Shown: positions 1 through 13,544, counted from the first letter of the stretch. The stretch: DNA of 64,000 bases from Coprinellus micaceus (GCA_951394405.1 OX596344.1:2356001-2420000); one strand, 5' to 3'. Notes: a model not told the origin generated them from the sequence alone. Numbers and translations are program-made.

Positions 1-2852
1 TACGACTGCGTTGGAGGATCGTCGTACGCCAATCCCGAGTGCCTCTGGTCGTCACCGTAGTACGCCTCCTCGCCGTATCCTTGCGAGCCACGGTATTCAT
101 ACTCCTGCTGCACGTCCTCATCCTCATCCTCCCACCCAGCACTGGAGAACGCGTCAAGGGGCTTCGAGATAATCCGCACCCTCTTCTCCTGACCGCCTCC
201 ACTCTTCTTCGACCCATACATCCCTGAGAACAGTTGTTTCGGGGGAGGTGAGACGACGGGGCGTGTTGGGAAGGGACTCTGCTTTCCCCTCGTCACGCTT
301 GCACCCAGACTATTGAGATCAGGGACCTGCCTCTGCCTCTCCATCACCTTGTTGCGCAGCTGTGAGGCAGCACCCAGTGGGATTGAGTGTGTAGGTGGGA
401 CGGACGGCAGAGGGCCAATTGGTGGAGGACTAGGAGGTGGGATATCGTAGTAGGCAAGGACATTGGGACCCGGGGGCATCACACCATCCCTGCCAACATC
501 CTGCTCAAGATTAAGAGGCGAGACGCGTCGTCGGCTGAGAGGATTAGGGGAGATACGTCCGCTGATCGGGCGAGGCATGGGTGAAGTACTGCGTCCATTG
601 GGAGACAGCGGGCCATGAGGATTAGGCGTCAAAGGCGGCGACATGACCCTCACAGTCGGGGTCAAAGGCGCGGATGGCGAGATAGGGGAGGGAGGCATTG
701 GGCTCCTGGGTGGCCTTAGCCTGGGTTCAGCGCCCATAGGCAAAGGACTCGTCCCTCTCACCGCCTCGCCCTCACTCGGCGTGACGGTGACATACGGAGA
801 TCCGGGTGCAGGTGGCGAATGCGGCATAGGCGAAGGGCCTCTCGACACAGATACGTTACTAGTTTCGAGACTTGGAAGCTTGGGGTGCTTCGAGATCTGC
901 AACGGTGCTGTTGGGCCGGGTTGTGGGGAAACAGGAGAAGCCGGTCCAAAGGAGGGGGACGCGGATCGGCTGAGAGAAAGCGATATCGAGGGTGGCTTCA
1001 ACGCGTGTGTCGAATTGAGCGTCGTGGTGGAGGCCTTGTGGCCTAAGGAAGGTGCCATGCTACTAGCAGTCGTCGAGTTGATAGTTGACACGCTCGGCGC
1101 TGTGGTATGGCTGACCATACTCTCCCCTCTAGAAGACGATGGTGGGGAGAACTGGTACCCTCTTCTCCGAGAATTTGAGCTCATTGAAGACGTGGTAGTA
1201 TGCGTGTCAGCTGAGGATAGCGAACTGCGGTCCTGCATCGCTGTCGCGCTGAGAGGCGCATTGGTTGGCGTTGGGGTCGAACTTGAGGCTGTAGTCGCTG
1301 GTGTATATGATGGAGATGAAAACGCGGCCGAGGTAGGGGGAAGGTCAAAGCTGAGAGGCTCGTGCTTGGGTGGGGACGCAAGCATAGGCGCTTGACTCCC
1401 TCCATCTGAGTTACGGTACGCTGGGGGGATGATCGGGACAGGAGGCCTCGCCGTGACAGAAGTGGATGCTGCCAGAGTGCGGTTCCCATCGACGCCACCA
1501 ATCCCGTCATCGTGGTCGGCTTCATCATCGCTGGGGCTCAGCATGCCCAGTGAGGTCGCGAACTTGCTTGCGATTGGGGGGAGCATGGGGAGCATTGGTG
1601 GGTCTGGCATCGGGGGTATAACCTCCTTCCCATGCGGGTCGCGCATGTCGCCCTTGGACGACTTCGATCCCAATCCAAAGAAGCGTGATTTGCTTTTCTT
1701 CGAAGACGCTGATGCGTACCCAGCGTCGGTCTCATAGTCATGGGGATCCCTTGTGGGGGAGGAATTGGACTTGGACTTCTTCTTGGACTTGAAGGGGGAC
1801 CTGGATGTCGAACCTGCAAGGCTGTCGGTTTCGTAGCCCGTATCATCGGCGACACCCTTCTTGTGTTTGCCCGACAACGGCCCAAAGCTTTTCTTCCTCT
1901 TCCTCTCCTCCTTCTCATCCTTCGCCTCTCCCGCCATCAAATCCTTCATCCTCTTCTTCTCTTCCTTCGCCGCCTCCTTCGCCTCCCTCTTTTCCTCCTT
2001 CAACCTTGCCTTCTCTTCCTTCTTCTCTTTCGTACTTTGCTTCCGCGGCCTCACAGCATTCGCGTCCGATAGGTACCCACCCGCGTCACTCTCATCTCCA
2101 TCCCCGCCCCCAAACCTCTTCTTCTTCGTGTGCTTCTTTGACGATCCGCCTGGGGTTGCGGGCCTCGAAGGCATGGGCATGCCACCAAAGCCCGGAAACG
2201 CCACGGCCTTCGAATCGTGCGGGATGTACTTGATGTCAATGTCAGTGGGCTTCGAAGCGTTCCACGGAGGGATAGCACTTCCGTTCGTCGGCAGGGCCCC
2301 ATAAGCATTTGGTGGACTTGTGGTAGTGATCGGCGGGGTGAGGGGGATACGAGGAGAGGAGAATGTGGATGTGGATGAGTTAAGATCATCAGAGGCGGTG
2401 ACGGATGCGCGATGGGTGAGCTCGGGTGTCTGGGCCGTTTCCTGCACAGGGGAAGAAATCCGTCGTCAGCAATCAGGGGGACGTTTGACGAGAAAATGAG
2501 ATGGGGGAAGTTGGGCGGATCATCGAGCGTCGCCCGCACACCATGCCAGCGAGCCGCGTCTGTGGAAGTAGGCAAAAAAGCGAAGAATGACGCTCACCTC
2601 GTCCTCTTCCTGAAGGGTATTGCTGAACATCCATTCAGCAACCAGATTGTTGTTGGTGATTCCCAAATCCATCGCCACCTCGAAGACGCTCGCACGGACA
2701 GCACTGCTCTCCCGAGGTCCGCTGGCGCCTACGTTGTTCGGTCGGGGTCGTGGTCTCGCATGGCCAGCTCCAACCCCAACTGCAGGTTGCTTGAAGTTGA
2801 AGGAAGACGGCGGGGGTGCAGCTGAGAAGCCTATATGTCGGCTGGCTTCCAT
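1..2852 (-). CDS. Large disordered Ser/Pro-rich protein, 3' end outside window
   Basis: Function not recognised. The start is the ATG at 2852 (MEASRHIGFS). I infer three exons: 2852-2598, an 18-nt microexon 2559-2542, and one from 2441 that stays open to the left edge; donors (gtgagc, gtgtgc) and acceptors (cacag, tgcag) are in phase. The first 85 residues include a stretch, VFEVAMDLGITNNNLVAEWMF (broken here at helical FEVAMDLGI and NNNLVAEWMF), that looks folded. The rest is low complexity: a basic Lys/Glu-rich segment encoded near 1880-2050, then several hundred residues of SP/TP-rich sequence, typical of a phosphorylated disordered protein, and an acidic Tyr-rich part at the edge. The plus-strand open frames over this region, including 643-1395, are antisense shadows. 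It is a conserved-hypothetical type; a scaffold or regulator is possible, but that is inference. Confidence 0.72.
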
Positions 2853-5682
2853 GGTGGGCAGAAACGATCAGGGTAAGAGGTCGCAGTCAATGCGACGGTA
2901 GGGTTGATATGGCGCGATACTGATAGCGTCGAGTGTGGGCTTTATGGGTGATAAGGCCGTTAGAGTGATGCTTTCGGCGTAAACGTCTGCAAGCTAAATG
3001 AACGACTGCGGCGATGAAAAGGAGCGTCAGAGGACACCCATAGACAGTTTTGGGCCTAAGGGGGTGCAAACAACGAGCTGCAGTGAGCAAGAGCGTCTCT
3101 GCAACCGGAGCCTGAACGAAGGGAGATGGAACAAGGGAACGGAGGGAGAACAACACGGTTGGAGAAGAAACGTAAAAAGCCCATATACCTCCAGGGTCGA
3201 CTTCTTTCTCTCGCGTCCCCGACGAGCCAATTGCCATCACGTACGTGGGAAGCATCTCCGATACTAGGCACCATGCATGTTCCTGTCATTTTTGCTCCCG
3301 ACCATCATTAGCTTCCGGTGCTCGGCCAGGCTTCGATCCGGCAGATTCTGCCAAGCTCAGCGCTTGCAGAGCGCAACCATCGTCTCAGAAACGCTCGCCG
3401 TGCCCCACCAGGTCGTGCACGTCCCCGGTCGCCCCATTCGTCCAGCATCACAAACCGATCCTATTCAAGATGTGAGGCAGGATTCTCAGAATTGAAAAAA
3501 CTCATCACCTTGGAAACCGAACTAGGGTGAGCGCCACTGTCCAAATCCGACTCTCCCTCCCAGGAAGGGGGATGAGCGAGCGAGGTCGTCGCCTAAGAGC
3601 AACGAAGGTCAGCACGGCTTGGTCCTTCTCGACCTCTCGAACGTTGAGAAGGAATGGAGGCGCGAAATGACGATCCCGGGTAACAGGTCGGCGCAAGCAC
3701 TCGGCCTTCCGCCGTTGTTGACAACAACGAGTTTGTCACCACTTCACATTCCAAGTATGTAGTGTTCATCTCCACCTATTCAATTCCTCTCTGAAAAATG
3801 AAAATCTGTCAAAAGTTCCATACAATAGCGGCCTGCGACAGCTCGACATCGAACGCCCAATGGCGGGTCCAGCTCATCCATCCGTGGTGCGATTGAGTCA
3901 TGGTGTAAGCTCCTCTATCAAGGCGTCGGGGGCGGCACGCACACCATCGATCCCAGAAAGGTTATCATCGGTGACGACTTACCTTGAGCCTCGAGGTGGC
4001 GAGGCGGAGACTGCCGGGGACGAGACGCAGCGCGCCTGGGCTCCTGGAGCGGGGATCATGGACCTGATCCCTCCGCCCCCATCCGATGACAGGCGGCATG
4101 GCGTCGCGGAATGCTGCTTGGAACCATGTTACGGTTGGTTGCAAAGTTCCACCGACGGACTAGTTTAAGTGATAAGTATGTACGACAATCAGAAAAGAGA
4201 ACGAACGAACGGTGTGTCAAGATCCTCGCCTCCGCCTTTCATCCCTAACGATAATGAGGCGATCGGTTCCCTTCGCTTCCAGAGTATGATGGCGCCAATC
4301 CTCAGCCCCCTGAAACCATTCATGAACGCGACATGACCTCGAAGTAGCTACAACATCTGCTAGTTGCCTGAACGTTGCGCCGATGCCACGCATGAACGCT
4401 GCTGTATACAGAGAACGATGAATAAAATCCGAATAGATGCAGCGATCAGCCTCACCCCCTATCAAGGTGACGACGCCAGTGCCTCCCACTCAGTGTAACG
4501 TCATGGCCTCGCCGGAATGAACAGAAAATCTATAGAGACGGGAAGGTAGTGTCAACGTGGATGGGGGCAGGAGACAACGACAACTGAACCTTCAGCTCGG
4601 AATATCTTCCTCTTGTCTCAATTCCAAGCCAACGTCTCCAGGCGATAGAGTGCCTATGAACGTGGGGAAGGAAGTATGAGAAGTGGTTCTAGCACCTATC
4701 ATGAGGACAGTCAAGGCGAGGGGATGATGGACAGCGGGAGAGGTAGGGTACCGCGGCGGAGGACGGGACCGCTGGGTGTAAGAGAGCACGACGGTCTCAG
4801 GCGACGAGGCGTCGGCAAGGAAGCGCCCTGAGTTGGAACTCCGCTGCTAAGCGCCCATCCGAACTCTTAGCGCGACTATATGCGTCGGATGCTGAAGACT
4901 CGGAGCCGTGGACGTACATTGGAGAAAGGCGGGGAGTGGCTGAGGGCTCACATGTCAAAGAATACACCAATCCTTGCAAAGGGCGGGGCCCTCTTTCGTG
5001 CTCGCCGATGATGGGAGTGCCTCGGCGAGGGCGAGTGAGTGGGGGATGGTGGGGGAAGGGAAGAAAGAAACGCGACGCGTCGTTGAAGGTGGGGAGCTGC
5101 TTATATACCCGCTGTCCAATTTGGCGCCCCGCCATCCTAAGCACCTTAAGAGGCCATTGCTCAAAATAGGCAAGGCATAGCTGTTTAAGGATATTGGCGC
5201 CCGGTGATCGACGATCTTGCCGACACTATATCTTATTTATCGCCGATCACCACTACTGCCCCCCTTTCCTCGCGGCGGAAGGGTTTGGAGAGGATATATG
5301 CGGGGTGTAAGGTGGTTAGACGAGTTGGCCAAGATATCAGGAGGGCGTCGACTTCCCCTCGTTATTTCCTCCTGCCAGAGTCTTATGGTCACCCAACGAG
5401 GATGCTCTCTAAGCCCCGTTGCTTCAACTAAGCAGCATTTGATATTAAATCCTCACGCGTGGCACAAGTAACAAGGCCAAGAGCAGGAGGCGCTAGAAGA
5501 AACCATTGAGATAGATTAATCGTAATAAGTAACATGCGTGGATGAGGGGGTTATCGCACTGGTGCGACATGCAATGCAAGTGTAAGTATAGTATAGTACA
5601 GGTATCTAAGTCAAGGAACCCGAATCGAAGTGGATGGCGTCCCGAAGTCTATGGCGCCTTCACCACCGAACTCGTATTCCGT
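2853..5682. other. Intergenic, no convincing gene
   Basis: No open frame here has coding character I would defend. On the minus strand there is a good TATA-like element (GGGTATATAAG at 5099-5109), followed downstream by only short frames such as the 90-codon one at 4217-4489. A non-coding or very short-exon transcript starting near 5075 is possible. One copy of the nonamer TAAGCGCCC lies at 4848-4856, and a near copy (AAGCGCCC) at 4821. The 2.9-3.3 kb part is probably the promoter of the left-edge gene. Confidence 0.5.
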
Positions 5683-8394
5683 CTACTTTTTAGATTGAGG
5701 AATCGTCTTCTTATAAGCTTCCTCCAACTCCTTCTGCAAGGGAGGGAGTACGGGCATGTGGTGCTAAAAATCCAAAGCCGTAAGCCAACAACGCCAAGAA
5801 CAAAGAACAAATAGCTCACCTTATACTCCATACTGAACTCTCCCTTACCCTGCGTCGACCCACGCAGCTGGTTCGAATACCCAAACATTTCATTCAACGC
5901 GACCTCCGCAATCGCCGTAAACTCATCATCGCGGACCTCACTATCCACAATCGTCCCTCTCCTTGTGTTCAAGCCGCCAATAACCTGGGACTGGAACTCC
6001 GACGGGGCAACGACCTCGACAGTCATAACGGGCTCGAGGATGATACCCGCCGCCTGCTTGAAGGCCTCACGGAAGGCACCGATGGCAGCGAGCCTAAATG
6101 CCAATTCGCTTGAATCAACAGCGTGGAAGGCACCATCCTTCAAGACGAAGCGGACACCGGAGATGGTGTTGCCGGTGAGGGTACCCTTCTCGAGAGCCTC
6201 GTAGAAACCCTGAGTTAACTGTCAGCGCCGGAAGTAAGAGGGAGAAAGGGAGGATCGAGACTCACGCGTTCGACGGCAGGAATGAAGTTGGTAGGAATGT
6301 TACCACCCATAACGACGTTCTCGAACGCAACGTCCTTGCCCGTCTCAGGATCGACCTCCATCGGTTCAATAAACCCAACAACCTTCGCATACTGGCCCGC
6401 ACCACCCGACTGTTTCTTATGCGTAAAGCTGAACTCTGCACGGCGCGTAATCGTCTCCCTGAACGCAACGCGGGGCTTTCCAGTGATACAGTCGGTGTTA
6501 TACTCTCTCCGCATACGCTCGACGTAGATTTCGAGATGGAGTTCGCCCATGCCCGAGATAATTGTCTCCTTGGACTCGTGGTCGATGTGGACTTTGAAGG
6601 TGGGGTCTTCCTTCTGGAAACGGTTGAGCGCACGGGAGAAGTTGGGGGTTTCTTGACCCTTAGGCTTGATGGAGAGCGAGATGACGGGGTCGGGGACGAA
6701 CATGTTGGTCATGGAGTACTGGGTCGTGCCGTCGGTGAAGGTATCACCGGAGGAGCACTCGACACCGAACATGGCGCAAATTTCGCCGGGGCCGATAGAG
6801 TCGACTTCCTGCATCGCAAGTCAGCAGTCTGTCATGGCTAGGGTTGCTGCAACCACTGACCTCCATCTCGTTCGAGTGCATCCTCACGAGTCGGGGAACC
6901 TTGACCTTCTTGCCGGTACGAACGTTCCAAATCTGCATAGCCTTCTTCAGAGTACCCTGGTACACCCTCATGTAGGTGAGCTGACCAAAACGGCCTTCCT
7001 CAAGCTTGAACGCCAATCCAACGAGGGGAGCCGCGGCGGCAGGGACGAGGGGCACATCAGGGGTGGCGTTCTGGGTCGCGACAGCAGTATTCTCCTGAGC
7101 CTTGGTATCAATGGCGAAGACGTCCTTCTCAGAGGGGTTGGGCAGGTACTCGCAGATACCGTCGAGCATGGGCTGCACACCGGTGTTCTTGATCGCGGAA
7201 CCCATGAACACGGGCGAGAACTTGAGACCAATGGTCGAGCGGCGGACGGCGTCGGCGATTTGGCGGTTCGTGGGGACCTCGTCGAGCAGGAAGAGCTCGC
7301 CGATTTCCTCGTCCACCTCTGCGAGCTGCTCGATGAGTTCCTGGCGCTTCTCCTTGGCGAATTCTAGAATGTCGGCGGGGATTTCCTCAGAGATGACGAT
7401 GTCGCTTCTGCATTGGAATTCAATGGATGCTCATGAGCGACGGAACGATGAACACTCACCCTTTGTGACCCTCGTTGTAGATAGCGCGCCAGTGAACCAA
7501 GTCGACGACACCACGGAACTGGTCCTCCACGCCAATGGGAACCTGGACGGCAGCAGCGGGAATCCTGAGCTTCGAACGGATCTGCTGGACAATCCTCCAA
7601 GGGTTAGCACCAGGCCTGTCCATCTTGTTCACGAAAGAAACCCGGGGAACACCGTAACGACGCATTTGGCGGTCAACAGTCGTTGTTTGACTCTACGGAA
7701 ACATGAGACCAGTCCATGTAACAGCGAATAGAACGCACCTGAACACCAGCAACCGCACACAAAACCAGGATAGCACCGTCCAAAACACGAAGCGCACGCT
7801 CAACCTCAATCGTAAAGTCGACGTGGCCGGGGGTATCGATAATGTTGATGGCGTAGCGTTGTTTCGACCCGTCTTCGGCGCTGGTAGCCTCCCAGTCGCA
7901 GAACGTAGCCGCACTCTGAATCGTGATTCCCTTTTCCCTTTCCAAGTCCATGCTGTCCATCTTGGCGCCGACGGAATCCCTTCCTCGGACCTGAAGCACC
8001 GTCAGGTACGTTCACGCTCGAACAACAGAACACACACCTCGTGAATCTCCCCAATCTTTCCAGTGTAGAAGAGAATACGTTCCGTCAAGGTCGTCTTGCC
8101 CGAATCAATGTGAGCAGACACGCCAATGTTCCGCTGGAACGTCAAGCGCTGCCTGTCCGCGTCTGTAAGTGGGTGCAGAGGCTTCGCGTCTTCCACAGCC
8201 TCCTCCGCGACGTCCTCCTTGACTGCAGCAGCCGTCGATGACATGCGAACGGTTTGACGTTGCCATTGCTGTCGAGAAACCTTGTTCGCGTTCCGAGTGT
8301 GGGGGATTGCATGCCAGCTGGCGGAAGCTACTGGAGCAGAAAGCCGGGGGACCTGCGACCGGCAGGTCCGTGCGAGTGCTCGACGGAGAAACAT
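5683..8394 (-). CDS. MEF1: Mitochondrial elongation factor G (translocase GTPase)
   Basis: GTP-driven ribosomal translocase of mitochondrial protein synthesis. I infer seven exons: 8394-8038, 7990-7739, 7692-7460, 7407-6861, 6808-6266, 6209-5820, 5763-5683; together 2403 nt, 800 aa. The first 70 or so residues are Arg/Ser/Ala-rich with no early acidic residues, as in a mitochondrial presequence. The G domain shows the P-loop AHIDSGKT (94-101), IDTPGHVDF (about 170) and NKMD (about 225). The later domains carry the EF-G hallmarks [24 protein letters not shown] and, near the C-terminus, the domain V region with [22 protein letters not shown]. The start was chosen at [10 protein letters not shown] because an in-frame upstream codon would add non-presequence residues. 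All domains are intact and the length is normal for fungal EF-G1. It stands alone, with no operon-like neighbour. Confidence 0.96.
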
Positions 8395-10259
8395 GACGCT
8401 CTCGGCCTTTTGAGCAAAGACCAAGGCACCAGGACGCGTTCCAAGGGAGGAGGAGGTGAGGGTGTGGGGGAGAGGTGGAATACGGAAAATTTGATGCCCG
8501 CCTCGGTTCAGCACGGAGGTGACGCATTTGGAAGGTCCAGCCCCTATCGACTCGGGGGCGGCTCAAGGATGTATATGGGCAGTCGAGAAATGTGAGTTTG
8601 GTTCAGAGGAATATTGTCGTGAACGAGAGACAACTGAGTCAGGGTCAAATCCTACTGAAGGCATCGAAGGACGGCCTCTTGGCCAGAGCGAGTACCCTCG
8701 GTATCCGATACCGGGGGATCCCCAAGAATACCCTGGGCGCTTAAACCAGACGTAGGAAGAAACGCCTGTGAAGTCAAGGAAATGGAGGTCCACTTTCCGA
8801 AGCGATGAGGCATCGGTATACGCAGGGGGACGTGCCATGCCCACTGGCCTAGTCCTACCTGAGGGAAGAAGGAGGAGGTCATATCATTACTCCGAACTTG
8901 CCTAGACAATACTAGATCCATGATAGAAATCTGGGCGCTGGAGGGGGGACAAGGCAGAGAGTAGAAAGGAGAGCGAAGGCGCCTATGATGTGCAGTACCA
9001 GCGCCAGTGCGAGTAGAGGTACCAATAGAAATAAGGCGGCATATATATATGGCCCCTTGCCACCGCATATATGCTGCGATGTCTGGAACTGTAGGTCATT
9101 GCACGTTCAAGTTTAACACGGTCAACGAGCCCGGTACTTGGGTTCGTTTCACCAAAGGTCCTGTTGGAGGGGCTAAAGCTCAAGGTGTCCATCGGTTGGC
9201 ACATGGACGAGCCTTGGGAGATCCCGAACCTTGTCGAAGCCATCGAGATGATGGTAAGCCAAGCGTCAAAAAGCCCCCCGCAAGGCCGAAGTCGATACTG
9301 AGTACGGAGGGGGCCTCCCTCCTCAGCCAGATCTACATTGCGCATTGCCTCGAGACGCGTGGAAGGGATTGCAGAAGAGGGGGAGAGGAAAGCAAGGAAG
9401 GAGTTCACGAAGTTCGGGCTTGACATTTATTGTGTTCCCCTCTGCGGAGATGGAAGGTGTGATTGGCAGCAGCGTTCTGGCGGGCGCTTACCGGCGGAGT
9501 TCCAACCTCCAACCTCAGTCACTCATTGCTGGGCTTCCTGACGCCTTGTCCAAGTTGTTTCCTGAGGCTACATACTTAGTAGTCCTACCCTCACATCAAT
9601 GGGAATGCAATCGTGACAACGTCGACCGACGCTTGAGACAAGTCCGAGGGCCTTAAGAGGGGAATTCAGGCCTTGTTTGTTGGCTCAATCCCTCCGTCCC
9701 CATATTACTGCGCTGTTTGACACCCCCTTTGCAGGAAAAGCCTATGAAGTAGACGAACTGGAGCCCTTATACGTCCAAAAAGCAGGAATTCCCTCGTAAG
9801 TTGCTTACGACGTACCACCAACCTAGTTCGGACTGGTTTCCTTGGTTTATTCTACGATCGTGGCGAGCTGGCTCGTCCGGGTCCGCTCAGGCTTGGATCT
9901 TTTCCAATATTACCCTATTTCCATCGAACTCGGTACCGCTATTCCTCGACGCGTACACTTCGGCAGGGGATGGGTCATCAAGGTTGTAATGGGTTCATTA
10001 CGAATTCTAACGCGGTCTACTGATTTCATTAGCCCTTTTTGTATTGCATGGTCCGTCGCGTGAGAAATTGACCTGCCCTGAAGTTGTGACCTAAATTTTT
10101 GATTCTTGACCATCATCATCAACGTTGCGCGCGAGACCATTAGCATCGTCGTCGCTGTCGGCCTCTACGTGCCCCCTATAAAAGTGCGTTGGGCATCGAT
10201 GTTCGCGATGTGCGCGATGCTGGGCATCGTTCTGACCTGTGATCTCCCCAGACATCAAT
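8395..10259. other. Divergent intergenic region between MEF1 and eIF3a
   Basis: Holds the promoters of the two divergent housekeeping genes. A 10-nt TA run (9041-9050) and the palindrome GCATATATGC just after it are TATA-like on both strands. Two exact GGGCGCTTA nonamers lie at 8735-8743 and 9482-9490. A minus-strand frame at 8563-8844 (starting MGMARPPAYTDAS) reads like coding sequence and would sit below the TATA element, but it has no relative I recognise, so I do not call it a gene. A pyrimidine-rich tract ending in ccccag just before 10251 could be the acceptor of a 5'-UTR intron of eIF3a. Confidence 0.45.
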
Positions 10260-13200
10260 ATGGCTCCGTTTTCGAAACCCGAGACGGTCCTCAAGCAAGC
10301 CGAGGGGCTTGTCTCCGTCGGACAGACCCATGCTGCCCTGCAATCGCTCACCGAAATGTTCTCCTCAAAACGATTCCGGTCGACGCCCTTGACATCGCTG
10401 GAACCCATCATGTACCGATTCATCGAGCTCTGCGTGGAGATGAGGAAGGGAAGGACGGCGAAGGAAGGATTGATGCAGTACAAGAACATCGCCCAGAACA
10501 CCAGCGTGCAGAGCATCGAACTCGTCATCAACCGGTTCCTCCTGCTCGCCAACGCCAAGGTCAAGGAGGCCCAGGAGAAGGCGGCGGTGCAGAGTGCTGT
10601 GGACGTCGATGATCTCGAGGCTAGCGAGACGCCCGAGAGCATCCTGCTCGGTGCTGTTAGCGGCGATCAGAGCAAGGACCGCACGGACAGGGCCCTCGTC
10701 ACCCCCTGGCTCAAGTTCCTCTGGGAGAGCTACAGGACGTCGCTCGAGACCCTCAAGAACAATGCCAGGCTCGAGGTCATTTATCAGGTACGCATACCGC
10801 TGCTCGGGTGTTTTATGGGGTATTGAATTTCTTTGTTGTAGCAAATCGCCCAGCAGGCGTTCAAGTTCTGCCTCCAGCACCAGCGCAAGGTCGAGTTCCG
10901 CCGTCTCTGCGAAACGCTGCGTCTCCATCTCGCCAATGTCGCCAAGTACTCGCACCAACAGCACTCCATTAACCTCTCCGACCCCGACACCCTCCAGCAC
11001 CATCTCGACACCCGCTTCGCCCAGCTCAATACCTCTGTCGAGCTCGAGCTCTGGCAAGAGGCTTTCCGTTCCGTCGAGGACATCCACAACCTCCTCACCA
11101 TGGCCAAGAAGGCGCCTCGACCCGCCATGATGGCCAACTACTACGAAAAGCTCACCAAGATCTTCTTGATGAGCGGCAACGCCCTCTTCCATGCTGCTGC
11201 CTGGAGCAAGTACTACGCTATCGTTACCAGCATCGGCGGCAAGTCCGAGGAGGAGATGAGCCGTCTCGCCGGCCAGGTCCTCATCAGTGCTCTTGCTGTC
11301 CCCGTTGGCCTTGCCAAGGACGAACCCGAAGAACTCAAGGGCAAGAACGCCCGGCTCACCGCCCTCCTCGGCCTCAACAAGATGCCTTCCCGCCAGGCTC
11401 TCCTGAAGGATGCCCTCTCTCGCGACGTCCTCAAGCTCTCCCCAGACGTCGTCAAGAAGCTCTACACCGTCCTCGAAGTCAACTTCGAGCCCTTGACCCT
11501 CTGCGCCTCCACCGCCGAGCTCCTCAAGGTTATTTCGACCGACGAGTCCCTTTCCTCCTACCTCCCTCTCCTCCAGCGCGCCCTCTTCTCTCGCCTCCTC
11601 TCTCAGCTCTCCCAGGTTTACAGCACCATCAAGATCTCCAACCTCCTGTCCCTCGCCACCCCTTTGAAGGAGTCCGGTATTGAGGGCGCCTACGGCGAGG
11701 AGCAGGTCGAGGCTTATATCATGGGGTGTGCTCGTCGTGGAGAGCTCGCTATCCGTGTTGACCACAAGGACGGAAGCATCACCTTCGTCGACGACGCATA
11801 TGGTCCCTCAGAGGAGCCCGTCGCCTCTACCTCTACTTCCTTCGAGCAGACCATCCAACCCTCCGTCGCCGAGCTCGTCCGCACCCGTCTCAGCAAGGTC
11901 GCCGTCTCCCTCCACACCTCGCTTGAGAAGATCGAAGGTTCGTCGAAGGTCCCCGCCCTCACGCCTGAAGAACAACAGGCCAAGTTCAAGGCCCTCGTCT
12001 CGGCTGTTGAGGCCGAGCGTAAGGCTCTGCAGATTAGGCGCGCGCTTGTTGCTAGGAGAAGAGACTTGTTGAGCGAGTTGTCGGTGAGGAAGGAGAAGGA
12101 GGAGAGTAGCAGGCGGGCGGAGCAGAGTAGGAAGGCGCAGGAGGCGGAGGTGGTCCGTGTGAAGGAGGAGCTCAGGAGGAAGGAGGCGGAGAGGGCGAAG
12201 AAGGAGATCGAGAATATTAGGATTGACGAGGCGAAGAAGTATGCTCAGACCCTTGTCGATAAGGGTATTCTCAAGGCCACCGAGGTTGACGTAAGTGCCG
12301 TCGTCCATTCAATTTGTTTCGGCAGTTGACCCAAATCTTTTTGCAGAAACTCGAAAACGTCGACACCGAGGGTCTCATCACCATCCAGGTCGCCCAGCTC
12401 GAAAAGGAGAAGCGCGATCTCAACGAGAAGCTCCGCATCGTCTCCAAGCGCATCGACCACATCGAGCGTTCCTACAGGAAAGAGGAGGAACCTCTTCTCG
12501 CCCAGGACTACGATCAGCAGCAGCAGACTGACCGCGAGACCTTCTACGCCGTCCAGCAGGCCCACAAGGAGGCGTCCATGCAGGTGCACGAGGAGAACCT
12601 CCAGACCAAGAAGCGGTTGTTGAGGGTCTTCGAAGATTATAAGGCTAGGAAGGATGCGATCCTCCAGAGGAACGAGGCTGCGTACTCGAGTAAAATTGCG
12701 GCTGCGAAGAAGAAGATTGAGGAGGAGAAGGAGAAGAGGAGGAAGGCTATTTTCAAGGAAATGGAAGAGGAGCGGGCCAGGGAAGAGAAGGAGGAAGCGG
12801 AGAGGAGGAGACAGGAAGACGAGGAGAGGTCCAGGGAAGCCGGTGTGTATCCGAACCTAGCATTTGTTCATCACCAGTTATTCACTATTTCGTACAGAGC
12901 GCATCGCCGAGGAGGAGCGCATCGCACGGGAAGAAGAGGAACGCGTCGCCAAGGAAGAGGACGAAAAGGCCAAGGCTGCCGAAGCTGCCGCTGCCGCCCG
13001 CCAGACCCGCGATATGGAGCGCCAGGAAGCTCTCGAGAAGGCTCGTCTCCAGCAGCAGCGCGAGGAGGAAGCGGAAGCGAGGCGTCGTGCCCGTGCAGAG
13101 GAGCGCGAGCGGGAGAAGCAGCAAGGTGTTCGCCGAACGCCGTTCGCTGCCGCCGCCCCTGCACCCGCTAGAGAGGAGGCGAATGTCTGGAGACGCAATA

Positions 13201-13544
13201 CCCCGACCAACTCCGTTCCTGGGACCCCCAGCCGCGCCGCAAGTGGGGCTGCGGCTTCTCAGTTCCCTGAGAGGTCGGGAAGCCCGTCGCCCGCTGCTGC
13301 CCCTGCCAAGTATAGGCCTGGTGCGCTTGCTGGAGCGGGTGGTGGATGGAGATCGAGGTTGGAGAAGAGGGTTGGAGATGAGGCCGGGAGTGGGGAGAAT
13401 AGCGGTGCGAATACCCCTGCGAGGGCGGCGAGCCCTGCTCCGCCCAAGGAGGAGCCCAAGAAGGATGATGATGGGTTCACGACGGTTAGCAAGCCTGTGG
13501 GAGGCGTCTGGAGGCGTGGTGGTGCGCGTGGTGGGCGATTCTAA
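10260..13544 (+). CDS. TIF32: Translation initiation factor eIF3 subunit a
   Basis: Largest core subunit of eIF3. It binds the 40S ribosome, holds the PCI/MPN core together and promotes mRNA recruitment. I infer four exons: 10260-10787, 10842-12290, 12347-12842 and 12898-13544; 3120 nt, 1039 aa. The start [12 protein letters not shown] matches the usual N-terminus of fungal eIF3a. The N-terminal half is helical repeat leading into a PCI domain (about residues 320-500, including [23 protein letters not shown], quoted here only in part: [15 protein letters not shown]). From about residue 550 on, the protein is a long charged helix rich in Glu, Arg and Lys ([15 protein letters not shown]). The C-terminus is disordered and ends in RGGARGGRF, an RGG-like tail. 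The length is normal for the family. A 466-codon open frame on the opposite strand (11765-10365) is a codon-bias shadow. Confidence 0.96.

Noticed and set aside
643..1395. 250-codon plus-strand frame rich in Gly
   Set aside because: Shadow of the minus-strand disordered gene, which has spliced structure and a continuous frame across the whole region.
1880..2050. CT-rich simple repeat
   Set aside because: Encodes Lys/Glu-rich sequence in frame on the minus strand of the left-edge gene.
4217..4489. 90-codon minus-strand frame near a TATA element
   Set aside because: The TATA element is 600 bp away, no exon chain could be built, and no family is recognisable.
6666..7367. 233-codon plus-strand frame
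   Set aside because: Antisense to the EF-G coding exons.
10365..11765. 466-codon open frame on the minus strand
   Set aside because: It is fully antisense to well-supported exons of eIF3a; strong codon bias (C/G in third positions) removes stops on the opposite strand.
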